Below, piece by piece: positions 7,863-15,768 of a DNA stretch of 64,000 bases; the first letter of the stretch is position 1; each line of letters begins with the position of its first letter. A model generated the notes under the pieces. That model was not told the DNA's origin. It saw nothing but the letters and a program-made list of their open reading frames with translations, and did no database searches. Both the position numbers and the translations under genes were made by a program. The DNA is from Flavobacterium sp. N2270. Lineage in GTDB: Bacteria > Bacteroidota > Bacteroidia > Flavobacteriales > Flavobacteriaceae. Location of the stretch: contig NZ_CP110005.1 of assembly GCF_025947225.1 (NCBI RefSeq), forward strand, positions 62,001 through 126,000, read 5' to 3'.

Positions 7863-9686
7863 ATGTCTAACAAAAAAAATAATCATACGTTTCACATTCC
7901 AGTAATGGGATTGGCGTATACAATAGACAGTCCAATAAGAATTGCCCAATATGGCATTTCTTCTGTGGTTTCAATAACTGACGATGACCTTATTGAAAAA
8001 ATGAGAGCTTTTTATAGTGAAAAATTTAGTATTCCTTATCAAGAGATTTCACAAAAATTTAATGATTATCGTGCTGAAAGAATTACTCATTATTTAAATT
8101 TAATGGATACAATTGTAAACGATAAATTTGAAAAATTTAAACATGAATTAACAGAAAGCAAGTCAGCTTTAGAAAACTATATCGCTTTACTTCCAAATAA
8201 ATCAGAACTTAAAAAAGGGCTTCAAGAGTTTATGGAAGAAGGGTTTTCAATTAAAGAAACATTAAAAAATTTTGTTGAAAAAAATGTTTCTGTAGGAGAA
8301 ATTGATGTTAATATCATGACGAAAGTAGATAAAGAAAACTACATTGGAAATGAAAAACTATCAACAGAATTTAATGATGCGCATGCTGCTTTGCGTGGTT
8401 TTGCAAACAGCAATTTAAGCTCATCTGTAGTACTTTCAGCTGGTTTAAATCCCAGGTTATACAGCTATTTTGAAAATTTTTATGATTTCTTTCCAAATGA
8501 AAATTCATTTTTAAAAAAGAAAATAATTTTAAAAGTAAGTGATTATCGTTCTGCATTAATTCAAGGAAGTTTTTTAGCTAAAAAAGGGCTTTGGGTTTCT
8601 GAATACCGAATTGAATCGGGTTTAAATTGTGGCGGTCACGCTTTTGCAACTGACGGGTTATTATTAGGTCCAATTTTAGAAGAATTTAAAGTTAAAAGAA
8701 CCGAATTAATAAATGCAACACATGAATTATTAGTAAAAGCATTAGAAATTAAAGAAATGCCAATTCCTAATGAACCTTTATCTTTAAAAATTACCGCACA
8801 AGGTGGAGTTGGAACAGCTGAAGAGCATGAATTTTTATTAGAAAATTATAATTTAGAAACTATAGGTTGGGGCTCTCCTTTTTTACTGGTTCCAGAAGCA
8901 ACTTCATTAGATAAAGAAACTAGAAACCTTTTAGCAAAAGCAAAAGAAGATGATTTTTATTTGAGTAATATTTCTCCGCTTGGAGTTCCTTTCAATTCAA
9001 TAAAAGGTGTTTCTAATGATTTTTGGAAGCAAAAAAGAATAGACGATAATAAAGCTGGAAGTTCTTGTCCTAAAAAATTCTTAGCATTAAATAAAGAATA
9101 TAATGAAGAAGGTCTTTGTACAGCTTCAAAAAAATATCAAGACAAAAAACTTGCCGAATTAGAAGAAAATAAAGGTCAATTTTCATTAAATGGATTCATA
9201 AAACAAAAAACATTAATTACTGATAAAGCTTGTCTTTGCGTAGGTTTAGCAAATGCATCTTACATGGAAAATGACATGACAATTAAAGGGCAACAACAAG
9301 GAGTTGTTATTTGTCCTGGACCTAATTTGGCATATTTTGACAAAGAGATTTCTTTAGTTGAGATGGTTCAACATATTTATGGAAATACAAACATTTTAAA
9401 AAATAAAAATAGACCAAACATGTTTATTAATGAACTTAAAATGTATGTAGATTATTTTATAAAAGAAATAAACACACTTACAGCAGATAGCACAAATGCT
9501 AAATTAAAAAAGGTAACTAGTTTTAAAAATAATATTATTGAAGGTATTGAATATTATTCAAATTTATTTTCGAACTCAAATTTTTTCAGTTTAGATAAAG
9601 TTACTCTTCTAAAAGAGCTTGAAGATTATAAAAAACAATTATTAATAAACGTAAAAAGTACTGATAAATATCATCTTATAGCTTAA
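7863..9686 (+). CDS. Unrecognised 607-residue TIM-barrel-like protein co-encoded with norCB
   Basis: I do not recognise a named family. The N terminus (FHIPVMGLAYTIDSPIRIAQYG) and the later segments SGLNCGGHAF (near residue 256) and ITAQGGVGTAEEH (about 310-322), followed by GWGSPFLLVPEA, look like an FMN-binding TIM barrel of the nitronate monooxygenase/glutamate synthase kind. A charged helical insertion lies at about 65-150. A C-terminal region carries five cysteines at 402, 419, 457, 459 and 484 (SCPKK, GLCTA, ACLCVG, VICPG), possibly an iron-sulfur site. There is no signal peptide or membrane helix, so it is cytoplasmic. It begins 12 bases after norB, which makes a role in NO or nitrogen-oxide metabolism likely but unproven. 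Confidence 0.7.
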   Translation: MSNKKNNHTFHIPVMGLAYTIDSPIRIAQYGISSVVSITDDDLIEKMRAFYSEKFSIPYQEISQKFNDYRAERITHYLNLMDTIVNDKFEKFKHELTESKSALENYIALLPNKSELKKGLQEFMEEGFSIKETLKNFVEKNVSVGEIDVNIMTKVDKENYIGNEKLSTEFNDAHAALRGFANSNLSSSVVLSAGLNPRLYSYFENFYDFFPNENSFLKKKIILKVSDYRSALIQGSFLAKKGLWVSEYRIESGLNCGGHAFATDGLLLGPILEEFKVKRTELINATHELLVKALEIKEMPIPNEPLSLKITAQGGVGTAEEHEFLLENYNLETIGWGSPFLLVPEATSLDKETRNLLAKAKEDDFYLSNISPLGVPFNSIKGVSNDFWKQKRIDDNKAGSSCPKKFLALNKEYNEEGLCTASKKYQDKKLAELEENKGQFSLNGFIKQKTLITDKACLCVGLANASYMENDMTIKGQQQGVVICPGPNLAYFDKEISLVEMVQHIYGNTNILKNKNRPNMFINELKMYVDYFIKEINTLTADSTNAKLKKVTSFKNNIIEGIEYYSNLFSNSNFFSLDKVTLLKELEDYKKQLLINVKSTDKYHLIA

Positions 9687-9704
9687 TTCTATGTGTTAAT
9701 TTTG
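9662..9704 (+). promoter_or_regulatory. CRP/FNR-type site and -7 element for the porin gene
   Basis: TGATAAATATCA at 9662-9673 lies within the last codons of the preceding gene. A perfect -7 element TAATTTTG lies at 9697-9704, again 29.5 bases from the palindrome centre. The start codon at 9736 is about 27 bases after the inferred transcript start. Confidence 0.7.
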
Positions 9705-9735
9705 TCTAAGAATTAAAACAATAAATACATTATTT

Positions 9736-11019
9736 ATGAAAACAAGTTATATAAAAAAAGTCTCATTATCCTTATTTGCAGTAATTGGCATGAATACATT
9801 TGCACAAGAAATCGATGCAAATTTACAAATGAGACCACGTTACGAATATAGAAATGGCTTTAAAGGTTTAATGTTAGACAGCGAACTTCCAACTTCTTTT
9901 GTAACGCAAAGAACTAGGCTAAATTTAAACTTTAAGCAAGAAAAAATAACTGCAAAGCTTACATTTCAAAATATAAGAACATGGGGAGATGTTAAAACTA
10001 CTACAAATGATGATAAAAATGGTGTGATGCTTTTTGAAGCTTGGGGACAATATAATTTTAATGAAAACTGGAGCACTCGAATTGGTAGGCAAGTTTTATC
10101 ATATGACAACCAAAGAATATTTGGAGAAATTGATTGGATTCAACAAGGACAAAGTCATGATGCTCTTTTAATATCGTATAAAAAAGCTAAAAGTCAACTA
10201 GATTTAGGAGCTGCATTAAATGCGGACTCTGAAGCTTTATATCGTGACTTATATGTTACCAATTATAAAAATATGCAATATGCGTGGTACCATACAAATT
10301 TTAGTAGTTTACAAATGAGTTTATTAGCATTAAACACAGGTTTTCAATATGAAGAGCCTATTACTGCTGATTTAAAAGTAGATTATATGCAAACTTTTGG
10401 AACGTTTTTAAAATATAAAAAAAATAAATTAGATGCCGATTTAAGTATATATGCGCAAACGGGTAAAGGGAAGTTAATAACTGAAAACTCAACAGTAAGT
10501 ACTTATAATATTGGCCTAAATCTAAACTACACTTTTACTGAAAAATTAAAAGCAGGGATTGGATATGAATTATTGTCTGGTAAAGACCAAACAGATACAA
10601 GCAATAAAATAAAATCCTTCAATCCTATTTTTGGAACAAACCATGCATTTAATGGATTAATGGATTACTTTTATGTAGGTAATTACAAAAACACAGTAGG
10701 TTTACAAGATATTTTCTTAAAACTGAATTATACTTCTAACAAATGGAAATTTAATGTATCACCTCATGTATTTATGACTGCAGCTGATGTAATAAATCCT
10801 ATTGTACCAACAAAAACAATGGATAGTTATTTAGGTACTGAATTAGATTTAGTTGCTTCTTATCAATTACATAAAAACATTTCTATTTCTGCAGGGTATT
10901 CTCAAATGTTTGGATCTGACACCATGGAAGTACTTAAAACTGGTAACAAAGGATTAGATAATAATTTGGGCTGGGTAATGGTTAATATTGACCCTAGAAT
11001 ATTTACTTTTTCAAAATAA
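9736..11019 (+). CDS. Outer-membrane beta-barrel porin (alginate-export-like family)
   Basis: 427 residues. The signal peptide is cleaved after NTFAQ. The mature protein is a repeated pattern of amphipathic strands and ends in a terminal Phe-containing strand (RIFTFSK). Landmarks such as MRPRYEYRNGF, FVTQRTRLNL, WSTRIGRQVLSYDNQRIFG and DYFYVGNY fit the PF13372 (AlgE-like 'alginate export') group. Nothing nearby concerns alginate. Its own promoter carries the same activator site as the NO reductase and nitrate transport promoters, so it probably admits nitrate, nitrite or another anaerobic-respiration solute through the outer membrane. That role is inference. Confidence 0.82.
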   Translation: MKTSYIKKVSLSLFAVIGMNTFAQEIDANLQMRPRYEYRNGFKGLMLDSELPTSFVTQRTRLNLNFKQEKITAKLTFQNIRTWGDVKTTTNDDKNGVMLFEAWGQYNFNENWSTRIGRQVLSYDNQRIFGEIDWIQQGQSHDALLISYKKAKSQLDLGAALNADSEALYRDLYVTNYKNMQYAWYHTNFSSLQMSLLALNTGFQYEEPITADLKVDYMQTFGTFLKYKKNKLDADLSIYAQTGKGKLITENSTVSTYNIGLNLNYTFTEKLKAGIGYELLSGKDQTDTSNKIKSFNPIFGTNHAFNGLMDYFYVGNYKNTVGLQDIFLKLNYTSNKWKFNVSPHVFMTAADVINPIVPTKTMDSYLGTELDLVASYQLHKNISISAGYSQMFGSDTMEVLKTGNKGLDNNLGWVMVNIDPRIFTFSK

Positions 11020-11037
11020 TTAATTAGTTAATAGGTG

Positions 11038-11076
11038 GAAAAAGACTGTGTCGGCTAACTTGACATGGTCTTTTTC
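11038..11076 (+). terminator. Terminator after the porin gene
   Basis: The outer stem GAAAAAGAC/GTCTTTTTC encloses a second small stem (TGTC/GACA). The T-rich right arm follows the porin stop by 19 bases. It separates the porin from the Moco operon. Confidence 0.65.
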
Positions 11077-11110
11077 AATATTTATTACCATCTTATTTAC
11101 CTTTTTATTT

Positions 11111-11118
11111 TAAATTTG
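11111..11118 (+). promoter_or_regulatory. -7 promoter element for moeA
   Basis: TAAATTTG matches the Bacteroidota TAnnTTTG consensus and sits 20 bases before the moeA ATG. No TGA-N6-TCA palindrome is present at the position used by the other denitrification promoters, so moeA may not need that activator. Confidence 0.45.
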
Positions 11119-11137
11119 AAAACTAAATACATTTCAC

Positions 11138-12304
11138 ATGATTTCTGTTCAACAAGCTATTAACCTATTAAACAATAATATTCCTAAGTCTAAAAAAAAT
11201 CAGCTTTCTCTATTAGATGCGCAAAATCATATTCTTGCAGATGATGTAGTTTCAACTATAAATATGCCTCCTTTTAGACAATCAGCAATGGATGGGTTTG
11301 CATTAAACATTCATGATTCTTTAGTTTACAATTTAATTGGAGAAATTAAAGCTGGAGATTCTCATAAAATGGAATTAAAACCCGGTGAAGCTATAAAAAT
11401 ATTTACTGGAGCTGCTGTGCCAGATTCAGCTAATGCAGTAATACAAGTAGAAAAAACTTCTCTAAATGGAAACAGATTAGAGTTAAACGAAACCATAAAT
11501 TTAAACACAAATATTAGACCCATTGGTGAACAAATAAAGACTAATGAAGTTGCACTTATAAAAGGAACGAAATTGAATGCTGCGTCTATTGGCTTTCTTG
11601 CAGGTCTAGGAATTACTACAGTGACAGTTTATAAAAAGCCTAGTATTGGTATTTTAGTAACAGGGAATGAACTTGTAAAACCAGGAAATAATTTAGAATA
11701 CGGAAAAATCTACGAAAGTAATTCTATAATGTTACAAGCTGCTTTAATAGATTCCGAAGTTAAAAAAAGCACTATTTACGAAGTAAATGACGATTTCTTA
11801 AATACTAAAAATAGTATTAAAAAAGCGCTTAATGAAAATGATATTCTATTAATTTCTGGAGGAATTTCTGTTGGAGATTATGATTTCGTAAAAGGGGCAT
11901 TGAATGAATTACAAGTCGAAACTCTTTTCTACAAAGTAAATCAAAAACCAGGAAAACCTTTATTAGCTGGAAAATTTGAAGATAAATTAGTTTTTGCACT
12001 TCCAGGAAACCCAGCTGCAAGTTTAACTTGTTATTATATTTATGTAAAGCCCATTTTAAAAAAAATAACTGGTGAATCAGAAAACTCTTCTACAATTAAA
12101 AAAGAAATAACGCACAATTTTATAGTAAATAATACACGAAGTCAATTTTTAAAAGCTAATTTTTCAGATAATAATGTTTCGGTTTTATCGCACCAACAAT
12201 CTTCTATGTTAAATACTTTTGCGCTTTCCAATTGCCTAATTCATCTTCCAGAAGGAAACTACGAATTAAAAAAAGGTTCAAAAGTTGACATTTATCATAT
12301 TTAA
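11138..12304 (+). CDS. moeA: MoeA: molybdenum insertase
   Basis: 388 residues, close to the usual length. MoeA inserts molybdate into adenylated molybdopterin in the cytoplasm. Landmarks: PPFRQSAMDGFA (about 49-60), IFTGAAVPDSANAVIQVE, the MoCF-fold motifs TGNELVKPG and ISGGISVGDYDFVK, and ALPGNPAASLTCYYIYVKP. It heads the Moco gene group but is separated from the next gene by a ModE-type operator-promoter, so it may be transcribed independently. The product is needed by the molybdoenzyme encoded at 22127-24343. Confidence 0.95.
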   Translation: MISVQQAINLLNNNIPKSKKNQLSLLDAQNHILADDVVSTINMPPFRQSAMDGFALNIHDSLVYNLIGEIKAGDSHKMELKPGEAIKIFTGAAVPDSANAVIQVEKTSLNGNRLELNETINLNTNIRPIGEQIKTNEVALIKGTKLNAASIGFLAGLGITTVTVYKKPSIGILVTGNELVKPGNNLEYGKIYESNSIMLQAALIDSEVKKSTIYEVNDDFLNTKNSIKKALNENDILLISGGISVGDYDFVKGALNELQVETLFYKVNQKPGKPLLAGKFEDKLVFALPGNPAASLTCYYIYVKPILKKITGESENSSTIKKEITHNFIVNNTRSQFLKANFSDNNVSVLSHQQSSMLNTFALSNCLIHLPEGNYELKKGSKVDIYHI

Positions 12305-12315
12305 TAACATTCTCA

Positions 12316-12345
12316 TTTCGTTATCTTTGTAAAAGCATAACGAAA
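12316..12345 (+). promoter_or_regulatory. ModE-type operator overlapping a -7 promoter element
   Basis: An inverted repeat TTTCGTTAT-N12-ATAACGAAA. The core CGTTAT-N12-ATAACG has the same half-sites and spacing as the Escherichia coli modA ModE operator as I recall it. The -7 element TATCTTTG (12322-12329) lies inside the operator, so a bound protein would block RNA polymerase. The next gene (12356) encodes a ModE-like DNA-binding domain, which suggests autorepression of the Moco operon. Confidence 0.72.
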
Positions 12346-12355
12346 GAAGTTTATT

Positions 12356-12688
12356 TTGAAAATCAAAAGTAAAATTTGGATAGAGTCTAATAACGGAATT
12401 CTTTTAAGTGAAGGCCGCGTGCAATTACTTAAAATGATTGACGAAACAGGTTCTCTTAATAAAGCGTCTAAAGCGTTAAAAATTTCGTACCAAAAAGCTT
12501 GGCGTTTAATTGATGAAGTAAGTAAAACTACAAAGCAACCTATTATAGAAACCAAAATTGGTGGCGCAAAAGGTGGCGGAACAATATTAACTCCTTATGG
12601 AAAATCGTTAATTTCTATTTACGAAACTATAAATAAAGATTGTTGGCAGTTTTTAGACGAACAATTAAAAAAGCATTCTTTATGTTAG
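12356..12688 (+). CDS. ModE N-terminal-domain winged-helix regulator
   Basis: 110 residues, start codon TTG; the first in-frame ATG is internal, in the helix-turn-helix, so TTG is required. The whole protein is the ModE N-terminal LysR-like winged helix: SEGRVQLLKMIDETGSLNKASKALKIS, the recognition helix YQKAWRLIDE, and the wing GGAKGGGTILTPYG. The molybdate-binding TOBE/MOP domains of full-length ModE are absent, so if it senses molybdate or Moco it must do so differently or with a partner. A ModE-type operator lies directly upstream. Its stop overlaps the next ATG by seven bases. Confidence 0.85.
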   Translation: MKIKSKIWIESNNGILLSEGRVQLLKMIDETGSLNKASKALKISYQKAWRLIDEVSKTTKQPIIETKIGGAKGGGTILTPYGKSLISIYETINKDCWQFLDEQLKKHSLC

Positions 12689-13428
12689 TATCTGAAATCT
12701 TAAATTCACCATTATTACTTTTACTATTACCAATAGTAGCCTTTTTATATGCAAGTGTTGGACACGGTGGAGCAAGTGGATATTTGGCGTTAATGAGTTT
12801 GTTTGCTCTACCAATTACATTCATGAAACCAACTGCTTTACTCTTAAATATTTTAGTTTCTGGAATTTCATTTTATTTTTATTACAGAGAGAAGAATTTT
12901 AAATGGAACTTATTTTATCCTTTTGCTATTACATCTATACCATTTTCTTTTTTAGGCGGATTTTTAACAGTGGATTCTAAAATTTATAAAATCATATTAG
13001 GAACATTATTATTATTTGCTGTTTTTCGATTATTAGGTTTCTTCGGAAAAGAAAAGGCTGAATTAAAAGAAATAAATATAAAATACGCATTACTAATTGG
13101 AGCAATAATTGGCTTTTTATCTGGCTTAATTGGTATTGGCGGAGGAATTGTATTGAGTCCGGTTTTACTATTACTAGGTTGGGCAAACATGAAACAAACT
13201 GCTGCAGTTTCTGCACTATTCATATTTGTAAATTCAATTTCTGGAATTTTCGGATTTTTATCAAAAGGAGGTGAAATACCAACTTCCTCTACTCTATTAA
13301 TTGGAATTGTGCTTATTGGTGGTTTTTTTGGAGCGTATTATGGAAGTAAAAAATTCAACAATATTGTATTGCGAAATGTTTTGGCTTTTGTTTTAGGAAT
13401 AGCAATTATTAAACTCTACACTATTTAA
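12682..13428 (+). CDS. TauE/SafE (TSUP) family membrane transporter
   Basis: 248 residues from the ATG at 12682, with about eight helices. The paired TSUP motifs are visible: VGHGGASGYLALMSLF in the first half and IGIGGGIVLSPVLLLLGWANMKQTAAVSA in the second. An upstream ATG at 12640 would add 14 basic residues inside the regulator gene and is less likely. TSUP proteins move sulfite, sulfoacetate, sulfolactate and related anions. No modABC genes are seen here, and this gene sits between a ModE-type regulator and mobA, so molybdate uptake is a reasonable but unproven guess. The stop overlaps the mobA start (TAATG). Confidence 0.84.
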   Translation: MLVSEILNSPLLLLLLPIVAFLYASVGHGGASGYLALMSLFALPITFMKPTALLLNILVSGISFYFYYREKNFKWNLFYPFAITSIPFSFLGGFLTVDSKIYKIILGTLLLFAVFRLLGFFGKEKAELKEINIKYALLIGAIIGFLSGLIGIGGGIVLSPVLLLLGWANMKQTAAVSALFIFVNSISGIFGFLSKGGEIPTSSTLLIGIVLIGGFFGAYYGSKKFNNIVLRNVLAFVLGIAIIKLYTI

Positions 13429-13994
13429 TGAAAAACATTTCAGCATACATAATTGCAGGTGGAAAAAGTTCCAGAATGGGTTCTGATAAAGGTATGTTAC
13501 TTTTAAACGAAACTGTTTTTATAGAACATATTGTAAAAGCATTACAAGAAGCAACTATTCAAAATATAACTATTGTTTCAGCCAATTCAGATTATGATTT
13601 TTTGAACTGTAATCGAATTGAAGATATATATCCTGATAAAGGTCCAGTTGGTGGAATTTTTACTGCTTTGTCACATTCAAAAACAGAACAAAACATTGTT
13701 TTAAGTGTAGATGTTCCGTTAATTTCAGCTGAAATTATTACTTGGTTGATTGCTAATATTGATGATGAAAAGCTAATTACACAAGTAAAAGTTGCAGATA
13801 AAACGAGTCCGCTAATTGCGGTTTATAATAGAAATGCAGTAAATACTTTTGAAGAACATCTAAAAAAAGAGCAATTAAGGTTAAAAATGGTTGTCGAAGC
13901 AATTCCGAATCAAACTATTGAAGTTCCTGAAAAATGGCATTCTTTATTGCAAAACATCAACACAAAAGAAGACTATCAAAACTTAATAAAATGA
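13428..13994 (+). CDS. mobA: MobA: molybdenum cofactor guanylyltransferase
   Basis: 188 residues. Nucleotidyltransferase fold with the signature AGGKSSRMGSDKG at the N terminus (GTP binding) and the acidic SVDVPL. MobA attaches GMP to Mo-molybdopterin, yielding the dinucleotide cofactor used by DMSO-reductase family enzymes, consistent with the Nas/Nap-type enzyme at 22127. It starts on the last base of the TSUP gene and its TGA overlaps the moaD ATG. Confidence 0.92.
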   Translation: MKNISAYIIAGGKSSRMGSDKGMLLLNETVFIEHIVKALQEATIQNITIVSANSDYDFLNCNRIEDIYPDKGPVGGIFTALSHSKTEQNIVLSVDVPLISAEIITWLIANIDDEKLITQVKVADKTSPLIAVYNRNAVNTFEEHLKKEQLRLKMVVEAIPNQTIEVPEKWHSLLQNINTKEDYQNLIK

Positions 13995-14233
13995 CGATAA
14001 CACTAAAATATTTTGGCTTATTAGCTGATATCACAAACACAAACGAAGAGTTGTTTCGTCTTGAAAAATCAGATTTTACAACAAACGATTTGATGCAACA
14101 ATTGAATGAAAAATACACTGGTTTACAAAATGTTTCTTTTGTAATTGCTGTGAATAAATCAATTACCTCAACAGAAATTAATTTAAACAATAACGATACA
14201 ATAGCATTATTACCTCCTTTTGCAGGCGGATAA
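13991..14233 (+). CDS. moaD: MoaD: molybdopterin synthase small (sulfur-carrier) subunit
   Basis: 80 residues, ubiquitin-like, ending in the required Gly-Gly (PPFAGG). The C-terminal glycine is adenylated by MoeB and then thiocarboxylated. The ATG at 13991 overlaps the mobA stop as ATGA and gives the normal MoaD N terminus (MTITLKYFGLLADITN); a longer upstream start would lie wholly inside mobA and is rejected. moeB follows nine bases later. Confidence 0.92.
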   Translation: MTITLKYFGLLADITNTNEELFRLEKSDFTTNDLMQQLNEKYTGLQNVSFVIAVNKSITSTEINLNNNDTIALLPPFAGG

Positions 14234-14242
14234 AAAACAAAA

Positions 14243-15307
14243 ATGGAACATTCAAAACAATATGCACGACAAATGGCTCTTCCTGAAATTGGAAGTCTTG
14301 GTCAGCAAAAAATACTAAACGCAAAAGTGTTGGTTATTGGTGCTGGTGGATTAGGCTGTCCTGTTTTACAAATACTGGCAGCTTCTGGTGTTGGAACACT
14401 TGGAATTGTGGATGGTGATGTTGTGGATGAAACGAATCTTCACCGTCAATTACTTTATACGACTGATGATTGCGGCACTAAAAAAGTGGTTGCTGCAGCC
14501 AATGCAATTCGTAAAATTAATTCAGATGTAAAGGTTAATGTATATCCTGAATTTATTTCTGAAAGTAATATTGCAACTATTGTAAAAGACTATGAAATAT
14601 TAGTAGATTGCACGGATACTATTGCTACACGTTACCTTATTAACGATATAAGTGTTCATTTGGGTAAACCAATGATTTATGCTTCTATTCATAAATTTGA
14701 AGGACAAATTAGTGTTTTTAATTACCAAAACGGACCAACATATCGTTGTTTGTTTCCTGAGAAAAATTCGCAAGAAATTCCAAATTGCGTAACTACAGGA
14801 GTTTTAGGTGTTTTACCTAATACTTTAGGAATGTTACAGGCAACAGAAGTCATGAAAATCATACTTGGAATTGGAGAAGTTCTTTCAGGAAAGTTACTTA
14901 TTTACAATGCTTTGAACATGTCTTTTAACGAATTAGAATTTAGTAAAAACGAAGAGCAAATTCGTATTGGAACTAAAAAAGGAACAGAATTAGAAAGCTC
15001 AGAAAAGCAAAATCATGAAGTCAATAAAGAGGCTTTTTTAGATTTTTGTTCGAATGAAAACTATACGATTATTGATTTACGTGAAGTACATGAAACACCA
15101 AAATTAAAGCATAAAAACATCATCAATATTTCGTTTTTAGAAATAGAAAAGCATATTAATCAATTTCAAAAAGACCAACCTATTATTCTTTTTTGTCAGA
15201 GTGGCATTCGCAGTAAAAAAGCGTTAAAATTTTTTTTAGAAAAAGGATTTACAAACATAGCACATTTACAAAAAGGCATTCAAAAGGTACAATTAGAAGT
15301 TATTTAA
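14243..15307 (+). CDS. moeB: MoeB-type adenylyltransferase with C-terminal rhodanese domain
   Basis: 354 residues in two domains. Residues 1-240 are a ThiF/MoeB/E1-like adenylation domain with GAGGLGCPVLQ (ATP binding), the NLHRQLLY segment and catalytic VDCTD. Residues about 260-354 form a rhodanese domain with active-site loop FCQSGIRS. The fusion suggests one protein both activates MoaD and supplies sulfur to it, as in the eukaryotic MOCS3 arrangement. A single Cys-x2-Cys pair typical of the MoeB zinc site is not obvious. Flanked by moaD and moaE. Confidence 0.92.
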   Translation: MEHSKQYARQMALPEIGSLGQQKILNAKVLVIGAGGLGCPVLQILAASGVGTLGIVDGDVVDETNLHRQLLYTTDDCGTKKVVAAANAIRKINSDVKVNVYPEFISESNIATIVKDYEILVDCTDTIATRYLINDISVHLGKPMIYASIHKFEGQISVFNYQNGPTYRCLFPEKNSQEIPNCVTTGVLGVLPNTLGMLQATEVMKIILGIGEVLSGKLLIYNALNMSFNELEFSKNEEQIRIGTKKGTELESSEKQNHEVNKEAFLDFCSNENYTIIDLREVHETPKLKHKNIINISFLEIEKHINQFQKDQPIILFCQSGIRSKKALKFFLEKGFTNIAHLQKGIQKVQLEVI

Positions 15308-15319
15308 AATATTAGAAAA

Positions 15320-15766
15320 ATGGAAACACCAAAACCTATAAAAAAATCATTTGTTCAAGGACCAATTTCAGCAGAATTCATTGGCAACTCTATTGCTAAA
15401 CACCAAACTAAAACATCTATTGGTGCACATAATATTTTTCTAGGTCAAGTTCGTGCCGATGAAATAGATGGAAAAACAGTTGCAGCAATTGACTATTCGG
15501 CTTATGAAGAAATGGCGGAACAAAATTTTCATGAAATACGTGAAGCTGCTTTTGAAAAGTACGATCTAACTTGTTTACATATTTATCATAGTTTAGGAAA
15601 TGTAAAAGCAGGTGAAATTTGTCTGTTTGTATTTGTATCTGCTCCAAGAAGAAAAGTCGTGTATGAAGCATTGAACTATTTGGTAGAAGAAATTAAAGAG
15701 AAAGTAGCCATTTTTGGTAAAGAAATATTGGAAGACGAAACCTATACTTGGAAAAAAAATAACTAA
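15320..15766 (+). CDS. moaE: MoaE: molybdopterin synthase catalytic subunit
   Basis: 148 residues. MoaE transfers sulfur from MoaD thiocarboxylate to cyclic pyranopterin monophosphate. Landmarks: GAHNIFLGQVRADE, the IDYSAYEEMAE segment, the LGNVKAGE loop, and FVSAPRRKVVYEALNYLVEEIKEKVAIFGKE with the catalytic Lys region. Three bases separate it from the moaC-mogA fusion. Confidence 0.94.
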   Translation: METPKPIKKSFVQGPISAEFIGNSIAKHQTKTSIGAHNIFLGQVRADEIDGKTVAAIDYSAYEEMAEQNFHEIREAAFEKYDLTCLHIYHSLGNVKAGEICLFVFVSAPRRKVVYEALNYLVEEIKEKVAIFGKEILEDETYTWKKNN

Positions 15767-15768
15767 TC

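Noticed and set aside
13934..13990. Upstream ATG extending moaD
   Set aside because: The added codons are wholly inside mobA, and the ATG at 13991 forms the usual ATGA coupling and the normal MoaD start.
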